Below are positions 9,770-22,350 of a DNA stretch of 64,000 bases, piece after piece. The stretch's first letter is position 1; every line of letters begins with the position of its first letter. The notes beneath the pieces are model-generated. The model did not search any database, was not told the DNA's origin, and saw only the letters and a program-made list of their open reading frames with translations. Source of the DNA: Climacium dendroides (Eukaryota; Streptophyta; Bryopsida; Hypnales; Climaciaceae); NCBI GenBank assembly GCA_950106755.1, contig OX467083.1, positions 38,516,555 to 38,580,554 on the forward strand. The letters run 5' to 3'. The position numbers and the translations under genes were made by a program.

Positions 9770-11788
9770 TAGCCTAAAAAAAGGTTGGAGTTCTTTTCTT
9801 CTTGTCATGTGAGTTTCTAATGTTGAAGTTCTTTTCCTCTTCTTCTTGTCTTGTGAAAGTTTTCAATACTTATGCTTAGTTTCATTTGATTGTAGCATTC
9901 TTGAAAGTTGCTTCCAACACCCATTTGATGTTCTAATTCAAGGAAATTGCAACCTATCCAAGATCTCCCAATTTTATGGCAATTTTTCTCAAACATTCTC
10001 TTACATCTTGGATCAAGAATTTTGAAGAAGGAAACTTTTGACATAAATAAGTTCAATATGTAGCTTCAAGATAATAGCTTTTGGATTGACACTTGTAAAA
10101 TAGGATGGTATTTTATATCATTCTCAATCATATTGTACACTTCATAGGATTCAAATGAATAGTAAGATATTTGCACTCACAACAATAGTTTAAGAATATA
10201 ATGCCCATGTGCAAATACTAACTAAGTGTTGCAACTTACTAATTTGAATATGTTGGACATCACCATGTAATAAAAAGTACTCTTGTCCTATACATTGTAA
10301 TCATTTTTAAAAAATTCTATGCATTGGGAAAAAAAATTAAAGTGATATGTTTTTCTATGCATTGGTTGCAAGTACTATATTTGTTGGAGGATTCCATGTA
10401 ATTTTGACCCATGTCACCCATTGTCCATTCAAAAGTCAAAAAGTAGATGTCATACATAGTATCTTATTTTTAAAACTCATTAATGTTGATATGAAAGTTA
10501 TGTGTATATATATATATATACACACACACATATACGCAGAGATATTGAATCTTAAAGAAACTATCTAAAATTTTCAATAGTACATTCATTTATTCCAATC
10601 ATCATTGTTTGAATTTTTGTGAATGAGTAAGTGATTCTTTTGCAAATTGTCATTGTTTATGTAGAAAAAATTCACTTTGGTAAAATTGTGCTAAATTTGC
10701 TTTAATTTATAGTGATACACTTTTACTTCTTTAAAAATTGCAATGAATATTTTAATAGCTATGGCATTGGAATAGATCCAATTATAACTTGTACTCAATT
10801 GTTGACATTCTATCATACACATTGAGATGTTGGTGAATGCAAGCTAAGTTTTTAAGTATATGGATTAGTGACTAAAAAATTATATTCAATTTTAGTCTTA
10901 TATGTCTCAGCATAACCAAAGACATGAGCCTGAATTGGGAGCTTTGCTACAAGCACTAGAATCAACATTGAATTTTTCTTATTTGTGCAATTCAAGCATA
11001 ATAATCATCACTAAATGTTTGAATATAGTCAAAAATTGTGCCAAGTACAAAGTAGTATTTTGTACTATAGGCTACACCTTCTCTCACATCCTCTGGCCTC
11101 TAAATGTCTAAGGCACCAAATTTTGGTGTCAACAATACTTTGAAGTCAAATAAAACCTAACCAAGTTGCAAGTTCTAGTAGTTTATATCTCGAATAATTC
11201 TTTTTGGAGTCTAATTTTAGCATCAACAATCTGATTTTGAAAATGATTAATTATAATTTTTCTATTCAAGATTTTGAGCAAGGGTATTCATTGCAACCTT
11301 GACTTTCCATAGTGTTGAGGGCTCTTGGAAATGAGACTCAAATACATTGGATCTTGGAGAAAAAATCACACTAGAAATTCATTTAAAAAAATTGTATAGT
11401 AGAATTTGAAAAACTATAAATTGATTGGGGTTATGCATGTTAGGCCCTTTATCCTCATATTTTTTTTGGTGACCAACTTTTTAGATTTGACATGTGAAAA
11501 GGGGATTGAAAGACTTCAAATCACTTTCGCAATTTTAACATCCTCATGATCAAACATTATAATCTTTCAATCCATAAGTGATATTGTTGTGATTTCTTTT
11601 CCTATGTGATCTCTAACATGTCTAGTTTGAATTTATCCAGAACAATTCAAAAAACTTGATACAACTTATCAAAATGTTGATTTTTTGTTCAATTTAAAGC
11701 AAATTCATAGAAGCTTTAAAGAGGCCTTGGGCATTTAGGGATTAATCCCCCCAAAGTTCATTTTGTTTTGAGTGAGGTTGATCAAAAC
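9770..11788. other. AT-rich intergenic stretch with a (TA)n(CA)n microsatellite
   Basis: No credible gene. A compound dinucleotide repeat, TA repeats followed by CA repeats, lies at about 10505-10534. Short frames at 10347-10568 and 10902-11111 are AT-biased and unlike any family I know. Confidence 0.5.
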
Positions 11789-11799
11789 AAGTGCTCTTG

Positions 11800-11928
11800 A
11801 TTTTGCTCTTATCTCTTCATTGTCTAGCCCATGTGGCTTGGCTGTCATGTGTCTTGGTTTGTTTATTTAATGCAATGGTTCTTTCCATTTGTTCAAAAGA
11901 AACAAAAAGAAACTAAAACTAAAACTAA
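11800..11928 (+). mobile_element. 5'-truncated retroposon (LINE-like 3' end) with 11-bp TSD
   Basis: A 129-bp insert lies between perfect 11-bp direct repeats AAGTGCTCTTG at 11789-11799 and 11929-11939. It ends in an A-rich tail (AAACAAAAAGAAACTAAAAC type). Its 3' part (GGCTTGGCTGT, then TTTAATGCAATGGTTCT and CATTTGTT) matches the tail of the insert at 12452-12870. A truncated 5' end, an A-rich 3' end and a target duplication are typical of LINE-mediated retroposition. Confidence 0.65.
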
Positions 11929-12451
11929 AAGTGCTCTTGTAGGTAAGATGGAAGTCCTACGGATACAAATTGAAGTTTATGGTAGTGTGCTGTAAAACAG
12001 TAAAACAGACCATCTCCTTCAAATGGACCTTAGCTTTAGGGGCAGAATGGAGATGAGGTGATTTTTGAATGAACCACTTTAGCAATTGAATGCATCCAAG
12101 GAAAATTATTTTTCTATTGCAAGAGCCAATCAAAGTCTTTGAATTTGCACATCTCTTTACAAGTTGCAAGTGGATGGATTTTGGGAGACCTACGGTCACA
12201 AATAGGTGCCTATGTCCTTAATCTTTGAAAATTTATAAGTAATTCAAAAATGCTTGGAAAAATACAAAACCACTTGTGTTAGGTTCCATGTCTATTTTCC
12301 TTTCTCTGAAAAATGATCTAAAAATACTTTTATCTATGAAAACCTATAAAAAGGTGGAACAGCCCTTAAATGGGTCGCTTTTAGAGCATACTACCATAGA
12401 TATCAGCAATTGCTATTGAATAGCCAAGCAACTGAAGAAACCTTCACGATT

Positions 12452-12870
12452 ACTCTCTAGTTATGTTGGATGTCTCGTAACCATGTCGTTTTCGCCCAGG
12501 AACGTTGGCCAGTTGAATTTTCTCGCAAGGCTCTCTGGGAGGCTTTCCTGGATAACGGCCGCGCAGCTACTCTCAAGACCCAACAAGCGATCCGGCTTCG
12601 ACCCACCAAAGCCTCCAGCCTTTGGTCCCAATTTGACAACACCTGGCTCTTTCCCTCGGTCATTACCAATAGGCAAGGCGCTATGATTCAGTGGAATCTC
12701 GAGGGCCCTGCCCTGTGTTCCTTCACTTAGCGTTTCTCTTTTTGGCTATTGTTTTCTTTGACGTCGGCCCTCTTTTGGTTCTCTTTGTCCAACCTTTTGG
12801 CTTGGCTGTTGTTGTTTTTTTGCTTCCTTTTAATGCAATGGTTCTCCATTTGTTAAAAAAAACAAAAAAC
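12452..12870 (+). mobile_element. 5'-truncated retroposon (LINE-like) with 11-bp TSD
   Basis: A 419-bp insert lies between perfect direct repeats CCTTCACGATT at 12441-12451 and 12871-12881. It ends in AAAAAAAACAAAAAAC. The first part (12470-12730) is GC-richer than its surroundings and open for 86 codons, with WPVEFSRKALWEAFLDNG early on; this may be the end of a LINE ORF, though I do not recognise the protein. The trailing 3' region (GGCTTGGCTGT, then TTTTAATGCAATGGTTCT) is shared with the shorter insert at 11800-11928. Confidence 0.65.
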
Positions 12871-12881
12871 CCTTCACGATT

Positions 12882-15680
12882 GGAGATCATAAAACATTCA
12901 TTTGATGCATGCAGATAAATAAATGTGAAGCCCATGCTTTGAAATTCTTGTAGCAGGGGAGGTACATTTCCCATTTAAAAACAGTAATCAAGCTCCGTTG
13001 TGCTTAGCTACCCAAGCACTTTTTGCTACTGTTCCTAGTTATTAATATTACACTTCTTAAATTTTAATCTTTTCTTGTTGGCGAGTGAAAGGAGGGCTCA
13101 CATGCTAGCAACCTTCCACACTTGCATAGCCCATCTTTCAAATTTTTCTAGCAAAATATATGTATCTCGCAACCTTTTCAAGTTGATGAATTTTTTAATA
13201 ATTTATTTGGATATACATGCAAAAAATTCAAGAATTTTTTTTTTTCAATTCTAAATTTTTTTTTTAATTTCCTACTAATGCCTTGGTTGAGAATAAAAGG
13301 ATTAAATTGGACATAACTTTGTAACCATTAATCCAAATTCTATAAAATTTGTCTTGCATTCAAGACAATCCTTGTGTGCATCTATGTGCATTTATGCACT
13401 AAATTCCAACTATAGGATCAAAAAATTGAGATTGCAATTGCTATGAATGTAATGTCAAATTTTTTAAAACCATTTTCCATGGATTAGGATAACAACTTAA
13501 AAATGGAGGGGTATATAATCTAATGTTAGTGATCTACAATGAATTGGTCATAGCTAACTTAACTTTGACCTAGCTTCCTTCTATACCAAGTCCAATATGC
13601 CTACCTATTGTTTATTTTAGTTTGGCCTTATATTGATTAAACTTGCCAAAGCTTGATATTATGGGCTATTTTTTTCTCTTCTAGGACTAGCTAAAATCTA
13701 AAACTCCACCATTCACATTTTGAAGAAATTACTACATGCACAAGCTAGAAATTGTTAAAAAAAAAAAGGGCTTTGTATATGAGACTTTTCTTGAAGCTAG
13801 TTCTTTATTGGAATTTTTGTTACATGTTCCCCAATTTGAAATGTTATGAAATTTTTTAAAAATATGGTCAACTTTGTTACAAAAAGAAAACAAAAGAACT
13901 TCAAGTAAAAAAGTGAAATGAACTTGTGCAATTGCCTTCTTGAATGTTTAAAAATGTCAAAGAAAATGTACCTTCCAACCACTCTTTGAACTTTGTCCAT
14001 AACTTTTGATTGGAGACTTGAATTTCCAAATGTGTTTATAGATATGAAAGTTAGCTTGATTCACCAACTTTTCTTAGTTCAAATCTTTGGATAAAATTAT
14101 TCTACTATGTCCAAATGAGGTCTAAATTCTACTTGAATACAATTTCTACTTTTCACTTAACTATTAGCAATTGAATTCCTACTAATTCTAATATACATAT
14201 TCCATATGGGTTGTTTTACCTCCTACTCTACCTTTTTATATTAAGAGTTTTTCTTTTCATTTCTATTCCCACAAAATAAATGGCTTTTGAAGTTGTGTGA
14301 AATTGTTGCTCTCAAAATTGATCTCTTTTAATGTAATTCAAAATTTCCTAAAACTAATGGGTTGGTTGCTCCTAATTGCCACCACCTCCTTGTAAATTGT
14401 GACGAATTTATGAGTCTAAAAAAATGTTAGAAAGTACCCCAAATTGAACTTGAGGCAAGAGTGTGTCCAAAGCCTTGCCCAAGCTCCTCTAGGCATTGTA
14501 ATGCAAATTTTGCTTTGGTGTAAAGAACCTTGCCAATGTTTATCAAATATGGCATTTCCCCCCATAACTCTTCATGGACAAATTCAATTGTAAAAAATTT
14601 GGTTGAACACCAAAATACTCCTTGTCCCCACATCCAAAAAGAATTTCAAAGAATATAGTAAATATTTCCATTCTTATTGAGCTGCCAAAAATTGCTATGT
14701 TACCAAAAAAATGCTTTAGGGGTTAATAATGTGAACCTAGTTTGAATGATTATTCATACAATATTTGAAGCAATTACCTAAGAGCTTCTATACCATTGCC
14801 TTCAAAAAATTGTTAATAATAGACATTTATTAATAATAGATGATAAGCGCTCCAATTCTTTTTGGAAATTCTACTTACACTCAATCCTAGCATGTCAAAT
14901 TATATCCTTTCAAATTCAAGTTTAAGTTAGTTTTATCCTATATTCAACTTGCTAATTAATTAGTCAAAAGCCTATTTATGAGCCCAGTCTAGTGAGCAAG
15001 GATGGAAGACATGAATTAAAAAATATTAAAATAGATGTCCATTTTAATTTTAATTTATTTTTATCAAATGAAAAAAAATTCCATTGCAAAAAAGAAGCAC
15101 AACAAATGTTTAATCTCGGTGTATTTTACCCTACAAGCAATGTAAATTTAAGGATTGTTCAAATACATTAATAAATGAGTCTATTCCTAACATTATCAAC
15201 TAGATTTGGTAAATTGGATTTTTAGTCCTAAAAATATATTCATAAATAAAAATGCCTTCCAAATGGCTAATGAAAATGTCTTTTTGGAAAATATCCTATT
15301 GCATAGAATATTATGAAGACAAGTGGCCATACTTGATAAAACACAGTTTAGAAATACTTTTGCAAAGTAGTCATTGACTCATGAGTATGTTGAAATAAAA
15401 AACCAACAATAAAGGATGGTGGCTAAGTCACTTAATTTAACCTTGGAGAGCTCCAATGTCCATTTTTTGAACGATGAACGGATTGAAGTTCTTGTATCTG
15501 TCTTGTTCCTACTTGGATGAAAGTCAACCTAATTTTTGATGATACTTTATTAAGTTCTTGTTGTATCTAATGGTTGGATTTGGTGTTACTAGAATACAAA
15601 TTTTTCTAAAATTACAAATACGGAAGTGTGTCAAGTGGTCAAATTGCATTGATTTTAGGGCAAATGCTTGTTAAGGGCGT
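12882..15680. other. AT-rich intergenic stretch, no gene seen
   Basis: Strongly AT-rich, with homopolymer runs and only short AT-biased frames. CTTTAGGGGTTAA at about 14711-14723 may be an isolated terminus of the TTAACCCC element family. Nothing else supportable. Confidence 0.5.
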
Positions 15681-15836
15681 TTCTAACTCATGGCCAAAAT
15701 TCGAACTAAACGGAAAGCGACTCGTTCCCGCGAGTTTGAGACTTCCGTCATCCCGCCTCTGCATGTGTTTCTTCTTGTCCTTCGTCGCCATCGCCATTCG
15801 ATCAGTGTGTATTCTCTGTCTTCCTTGGGGAAGGAT

Positions 15837-15845
15837 TTAGGGTTT
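15837..15845 (+). promoter_or_regulatory. Telo-box in POLD2 leader
   Basis: TTAGGGTTT occurs 85 nt before the POLD2 start codon. Such telomere-like boxes are common in promoters and leaders of plant housekeeping and replication genes. No further regulatory evidence. Confidence 0.4.
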
Positions 15846-15929
15846 CGTGAGCATCAAAACTCTCCCGAGATCGAACGCCCGAGTTTGCTCGACCTCAGCC
15901 GCATTCTTCTTTTGCAACCTCTTGTTTCC

Positions 15930-18900
15930 ATGCCCACTATGGACACGGATATGGATCCGGCCACCATTCATCGACTCCATGCCCCCTACCTCTCTCAGGT
16001 CACGTCAATCTCCAAACCTCTCTCGCGCTCTCTCCCTCTCTCTCTTTCTCTGTCTGTCTCTCTCGCATTTTGAAATCACACATTCACCAATTCGTCTGAA
16101 GGCTTCTGTTTCTCGCTTTCTCTTCGACAGGATCAAAAGTATGGGCTCAGCATGCAACGCTACAAAGGCCAGCAGTACAGTCAGCTGTATTTCATCCGCA
16201 TTGTTACTATTCGTCAATTTCTCACCCCCGCCGTGCAGCAACGTTGGCCTTCTCATCCAGGTTTCTTTCTTTCTTTCCTTCTTACTACTTTGTTCCCGTT
16301 CTATTTCTCGAATTGAAATTCGATGGCTTCTGCTAGGAGAAGGTACTCACGGTTTGAATTATGTACGTTTGTCTGTAGTGTGCAATATCTTAGCATTGGA
16401 GGAGGGGAAAGCATGCGTGGTCATAGGGACACTGTACAAGCAGATGCAGCTGAAACCTTCTGTCCTTGATGAGTATTCCAAAGAGGTAAGGAAGAGCAGA
16501 TAATCAATTCACGGCGATTATTTGTTTGTTGTTCGTTTTTGAAATAATTATGTATTTTTTAAATTTTAGTCAGGTGGATATTTGAATTGAATCATAGTCA
16601 TCACAAAAGATTCCCTCTAATAAATTGACAGTTTTTTTAATGCAGTTTAGTAGGCATTAGATTCATATGAGAGAATGCTAAGTCACTGTTAATGGAACGC
16701 AATTTCTTTTCCAATTGGTGTTAGTTTGTCCTATCATTAGCGTAATATTGTACTCACAAGTTTTAAATTAATGTTAAGTCAACATTAACTTGATATGCTG
16801 ATATTATCTTAATATTAATCTTGTGTCATATTAACTTTCTATTGACAAAATTGTGAATCTAATTAGGGGATCTCTTTAGATGCTATGCACTTAACAGAGA
16901 ATGAGCTAAACATCATGCTTTCTTGCTCGATTGGCATCCTTATATCAAATTTCGACTGTGTTGATGCAGAGATCTGTGGTGCCTTTAGCAGCTCCAAGCA
17001 AGTTCACTCACAACGATGACTATTTAATTCTCGAAGATGAAAGTGGGCGCGTGAAGTTGACAGGAGGGGCTATTTCAGCTTCGATGTACGTTACTGGTAA
17101 GTGATGCGAACCTTCATTTATTCACGTTAGATTTGCCATTGGAATGGGACTGTGATCAATCGTAATCGCTTTTGAAGATCGCCCCAAGGCTTCTTATTGC
17201 AGTGGACTAAGTTTCCCGCCCCACTCTGTCAATAGGGGTCGTTGTTGCTGTTGTTGGTCAAGAGGAGAAAGATGGTGAGTTTTGCGTGAAAGATGTTATG
17301 GTAGCCGGACTGCCGCCGCAGAAGCCCCTGCCGGATTCAGGTTTTTTTCTTTTAACCCGCCATCGTGAATTGCAACTTTTGTCGTTGTTGTCGCCTGACT
17401 CTTCCTAATGAGGGGACAATCCTTGTGTCTTTCATTATGTTGTAGATCATAATATTATCTATCAAAATGGTTTATTCCCAAGCTACACTTTGCTGTGATC
17501 CCAGCAACAGGTCAGAAGATTACTTGCGTTTTTCTGCAGAATGTTTAGGTTTACGTGTGGTATCTTTTACTTTGGGGCATTATGTGTGAGCGAGGTGGTG
17601 GATCTCAGACAACCTGAATGTTCATTTTCTTGACTTCGTTTTCAGACGAGGACAAGTTCGTAGTGTTCGTATCCGGGCTGAAAATTGGCGGTCATGGTAC
17701 AAATCCTCTTGACCTGCAGCTTCTCCTGGACCACTTAACTGGCCATCTCGGTGAAGAGCAGGTTTTCCCCTGCTTTCATGCTTGAAATTTCTCACCTGCA
17801 AATCGCATTGACCACTGTTAGAGATACAGTAGTGTACAATACTATATATATATTTGTTGGGATACGTGTTGATTACCTTTTGTCGGTTGTGTCACGAACT
17901 TTAGAATCGAGCAATCGTAGCTTAATAGTTTTGCTTGCAAGGCCTTGAATATCAGCAACTGTGTTAAGCTCTCTTTTGCTAGAAGTTGCAAGTCTCCTGC
18001 ATCTGGAGATGATAAATGATATGATTATTTGTTATTGTAGGAACAAAGTTTGAGTTCACAGATAGTACGCGTGGTTATTGCTGGTGGTTCCCTGGATTTG
18101 CAGACGAGTATGTCTAATGGACAGGTGCACTTGCGTCTTTCCTGCTCGTCTTCTACTGTTTCAATACATGATTTGGGCCTCCCTCATGCTGCTAATTTCT
18201 AAGAGAATGTGTGTTTTGAAAGCTCTGCCTTTCCATAATTGGATCTGAGATACTGAATTAATATTTAAAATTTATGTTCATCTCTAAGGGAAAGTATCCT
18301 ATTCCCCTTTGTTTTACAGCTTTCCTCTCTTTTGGCGTTTCTGCTGTTAATCTTTAAATGGTGATCCATGTTCAATCATGCTGAGAAGCAACATTAGCTG
18401 TTGTGCAGTCAATGTCAGCGAAGAACCAAAGCAAGCTCGTGGAACCAGTCAAGGAACTTGATTTGGCTCTGACTCAGGTACCGGCTCTAACTACATAGGA
18501 TGGAGCAGAATCCCATTAGTGCGAAAAACGATAAGGTTGAACATTCATTTATTGGGGGGGTATCTTCATGCATTCAAGTGTGTAATCAATCCCAAGCATT
18601 CTTCAGCGTCTCTGGGTAAAGAACATGTGTGTTGTAAATCAAGCTGGGAATCACAGATTAGCAAGACCATTGTCGATGGTAACTAAAGGTATATTAACTG
18701 CTAGCGGCACAGAATGTGTACTCAATGAAACTCCTCTATACTCAACGTGAATGCTCAAGTGAGTCAGCATTAGTAATTTTTGTACTGTAGACATGACCTT
18801 AGTAGTGTTCAACATCAATCATTGTTTTCCGTGAATTGAGCTTCCCAGTAGACATTTCTTTGGCCGAACAAAAGGATTGCTTTAACGATGTATTGTCGAC

Positions 18901-20724
18901 ATGTGTGAATGGTTGTGTACAAGAGTCATTTTGAAGTCGTATTGCCGAAGCTTAGGGCTTTAGGGTTGTCATAATTTTGATTTAGAAGTAGTTCCATCTA
19001 TTTTTCGTTGGGCAGATCTTTCACAGTTCCCATCGACAATGTATCATCAGATCGCAGCAGCTGTGCCAGTTGACATTATGCCTGGAGTAAATGATCCAGC
19101 CAATTTTTCTCTTCCTCAACAGGTGAGTTCAACCCTTCAACTTTCTGTAGTCTAGAATAGCTTGACGACAGCGAGTTTCGACAGTCCTGAATACAATAAT
19201 CTAAGACTACAGGCCAGTAGGTTTCTAAGTCACTGAATCTTGCTCCAATCTTGTCTTATTAATATGCCTTAAGTTTTTAGTTTACTGTGGTCATGAAACA
19301 CTTACTTTATTGATGTCTTCTTCACAAAGTCCGAACTTGCTTCAGAAATTCTCTCTGCTGCAAACGTTTTTACACTCACATTCTCTGTCTCCTCCAGCCA
19401 CTTCATAAGTGTCTGTTTCCAGGCTCAATCATGTACAATACTTTCATTTCGGCGACAAACCCCCACCAATTTGAGCTCGATGGTGCTGTGTGAGCTTCTG
19501 CCAGCTTGGGTGCTGCTATTTTGAAAATGTCACCTCATTTATGTATTGATCAACAGAGGATTTAAAAAATGAAATGTCTTTGGTTTTGCTTCTAGACTCA
19601 GATCCTGTATCAATGCACCATATCTGTCCATTCTTTTTGTCACGAAACTCCTAGATTATGAATATATGTAAGCTTTTTCTTGGAATTTGCAGCGTAGAAG
19701 AATACTATTATGCAGCATGTCATGCTACAAAATCATGCGACTAGAGTTCCTATGTTTACGTCATTTTGTAGGTTGTTTTTTTCTTTTTTTCATCAGTTGA
19801 CATTGCATGCTGGATAGTGTTGTAAGAGATCTGGAAGGTTTGTAGGCTTATTGACATTGAGGAACATTGAAACCAGGTTTCTAGGTACATCAGGTCAGAA
19901 CATTGACGATTTGGACAAATACTCCGAGGCTGAAGACCGGCTGGATTTTATGGAACGCACTCTAATGTGGCGTCATTTAGCACCTACGGCTCCTGATACT
20001 CTTGGTCTGCCTGCAACCTCCTGTCCTGACCCTGATACTTAGTTGCAGTATAATTTATTGCAATGTCACTCTTCATTCCGATTTACTTTCTGGCTTTGAA
20101 TTTAAGTGTTGTGTGCATGTTGTATGCATGAGCAGGATGTTATCCTTTCACTGATAGAGATCCATTTATCTTGGACATTTGTCCGCATGTGTACTTTTGC
20201 GGCAATCAACCACAGTATGCATCACGACTGTTGACCGGTAATTTTTCTCGTATCCTCTTTCTTATTAATCTCAAGTTCTGCTGGCTGCCCCTTTTTATGT
20301 CCTCGCTTGATCTTCCTGAGAAACCCACCAAAAATCCATCAATGATAACGTTTTTGGAGTACTGTCTCATTGTTCGGGTCACTTGTCAGTATGTAATAGG
20401 AAACCGGATGTACAACAAGGGCATAAATTCCAGGATTTCCTTGAGAATGTGATTTTTATGCTGATCAGGTTTCATAATCTTGGCTTTCTTCTTGTCAGGT
20501 TCTTCTGGACAAAAAGTACGGCTGGTTTGCATCCCCAAATTTCACAATACGAGCACGGCCGTATTTGTAAGTCCTTGATGTTTGTAGTGTATTGTCCGGC
20601 ATCAGAGGTCTTAGGGCACTGAAACATCTTAGTTGCTAACTTGTGGTTGTGCTTGATGCAGGTGAATTTGAAGAACCTTGATTGCCACGTTCTGAAACTC
20701 TCTACAGAATCTCTTATTCTGTAA
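15930..20724 (+). CDS. POLD2: DNA polymerase delta small subunit (POLD2)
   Basis: B-subunit of replicative DNA polymerase delta, bridging the catalytic subunit to other subunits in the nucleus. Fourteen exons, all in phase: 15930-15998, 16131-16260, 16379-16485, 16970-17096, 17236-17340, 17646-17761, 18041-18124, 18409-18477, 19051-19122, 19398-19489, 19862-20004, 20136-20237, 20499-20566, 20662-20724; 448 residues, near the usual plant length of about 440. Family blocks seen: [15 protein letters not shown], the OB-fold part with [17 protein letters not shown] and [35 protein letters not shown], the phosphodiesterase-like [28 protein letters not shown] and [10 protein letters not shown]. Start: the frame stays open upstream to 15690, but 15930 gives the family-like N-terminus; 15939 and 15951 are alternatives. 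The exon 11 acceptor could also be 19877, losing five residues (NIETR). The exon 11 donor (GTCTGC) is weak. Confidence 0.93.
16020..16062 (+). repeat. CT-rich microsatellite in POLD2 intron 1
   Basis: A pyrimidine run made of TCTC units with a few other bases, starting about 20 nt after the exon 1 donor. It may act as a splicing pyrimidine tract or simply be a hypervariable repeat. Confidence 0.5.
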
Positions 20725-21310
20725 ACATTCCAGATTTTCTTGTAGAGTATTTTCATTTAGAGTTTACCGCACGATGAAGAAATCTAGAATTCCTTCCCCA
20801 GTATGCCATCACTAGTACTTGTGCAGCCTTCAAATTGTCAATATTAAGTCCTTGATGTAGTTGAAGACAATGGAGATTACTAGTGAATATCTAGATCTAA
20901 TCTGTAATTAGGGCCTTTTCTTAATGGAAGAAACTAATCGTATTTTACATTTAAAGCCTATGGGTCGGCATCCGAAAGATGCGACTACGGTGCGACTACG
21001 GTTCCATTTCTGCATTGGAATACCCGGTGAAACAGTTGTACATTAACGTTTAATCTTCATGACTAAGGTGGGTACCCCCCAAACCACTGCTTTTTGCTTT
21101 TGTGCCTAGTTACTATTATTAAATTGGTCAAATTTTCATATATTCTTGTTATTGCTTGAAAGGAGGTTGTGATGCATTGAAGATTGTGACATTTGGATAC
21201 TATATGCAAAAGTTACTAGGAATAAAGTTTGGTTCTAAAATAGATTCTTCTCTAGGTACATAATTGATTTTGGAGATTTACACAAAGTAAAGATGGTGGT
21301 TTGGGGGTGT
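20725..21310. other. POLD2 3' flank
   Basis: Mixed composition up to about 21100, consistent with the 3' UTR, then AT-rich. No gene seen. Confidence 0.4.
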
Positions 21311-22350
21311 CCACCTTAAGTTTTACCAAAATCTATTCCCAAAATGCCACTTCTAATACAAGTGTAATGTTTAAAAATAATTATTTTTTGCTATTGTTGC
21401 ATTTCTTTAAGATCTTGACAAGTATGGAAATATGTGGAAGAATTTTAAAAAACTATCAACTATGTAGATTGTAATATTTTAGTGTTAAGAGTGAAAAAAA
21501 AAAAATTATTGTATTTTTTTATGTCAAATTATTAGACTTTGAATCTTTTTAAATAAATTTTTTTGCATTGTAAATTTAAATTTATTTTATGTTGGAGAAT
21601 TGAGTTGAGAGTTTGGGGAAAAAAAAATTCAAAAATGAAACTTCATTTTCATTCTTAAAAAATTGTTAAATGCTCTAAGTGAATTATAATTTGTCAATCG
21701 TAATGGTGAGACTATTCTTATAATGAAATCTAAACCAACCCTTTTTTTACTTTTTGAGAAAGTGTCAAGATGGTGACCACTTAACCCCTAAAAGATCAAG
21801 GCCCTTTTTTGCCAAAAAAACATTCAAAATTGTCATTTCTATAGCAAAGTATAGGAAAATTTGAATTTTTTTTTGCACATTTAACTATAGGATCTTACAC
21901 CTAACTAGTATGAAAATGTGTGGGAAAATTTCAAAAAATGTGATTGCATAGATTGCAAGATATCTATGTTTAAAGTGAAAAAAGCAAGTTTTCTAATATA
22001 TTACGGGATAAAATTATTTGACTTTAAAACTTTTTAACTTAAATTTTTTGCACCACAGAGTTTTGAGCTTTAAATCTTTATGATGGAGAATGAGTTGAGA
22101 GTTTAGGGAATAAAAAAATTCAAAAAAGCTTAATTTTTATTCTTTAAAAAATTGGTAAGTAGAAATAGGTATAAAATAGAAGGAAGATATAAATTATTAA
22201 TATCTCTAAGATTGAATTAAAATGCACTAATACCAATGGTGAGATTGTTCTAGCAAGCAAACTAAATCATATGGAATTTTATTTTTTGAAAAATTATAAA
22301 AATTGCATTTAGAAATGAATCCTACAAGTTATTTCTTCAAGAAGATGCTC
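21311..22350. repeat. Two tandem half-copies of the AT-rich TIR element
   Basis: 21311-21770 and 21781-22350 align with each other block by block (for example GGAGAATGAGTTGAGAG at 22084 against GGAGAATTGAGTTGAGAG at 21594). The second starts TTAACCCCTAAAAG, the family terminus. Its right part aligns directly with 190-455, and its left part is the reverse complement of about 1400-1571. Noncoding. Confidence 0.5.

Noticed and set aside
15847..16503. 218-codon plus frame over POLD2 exons 1-3
   Set aside because: It reads through introns in the wrong frame for exon 2; spliced POLD2 explains the region.
19021..19050. Earlier acceptor for POLD2 exon 9 (after TTTCACAG), adding FPSTMYHQ
   Set aside because: It keeps frame, but the acceptor after ATCATCAG at 19050 reproduces the family sequence [14 protein letters not shown] without an insertion.
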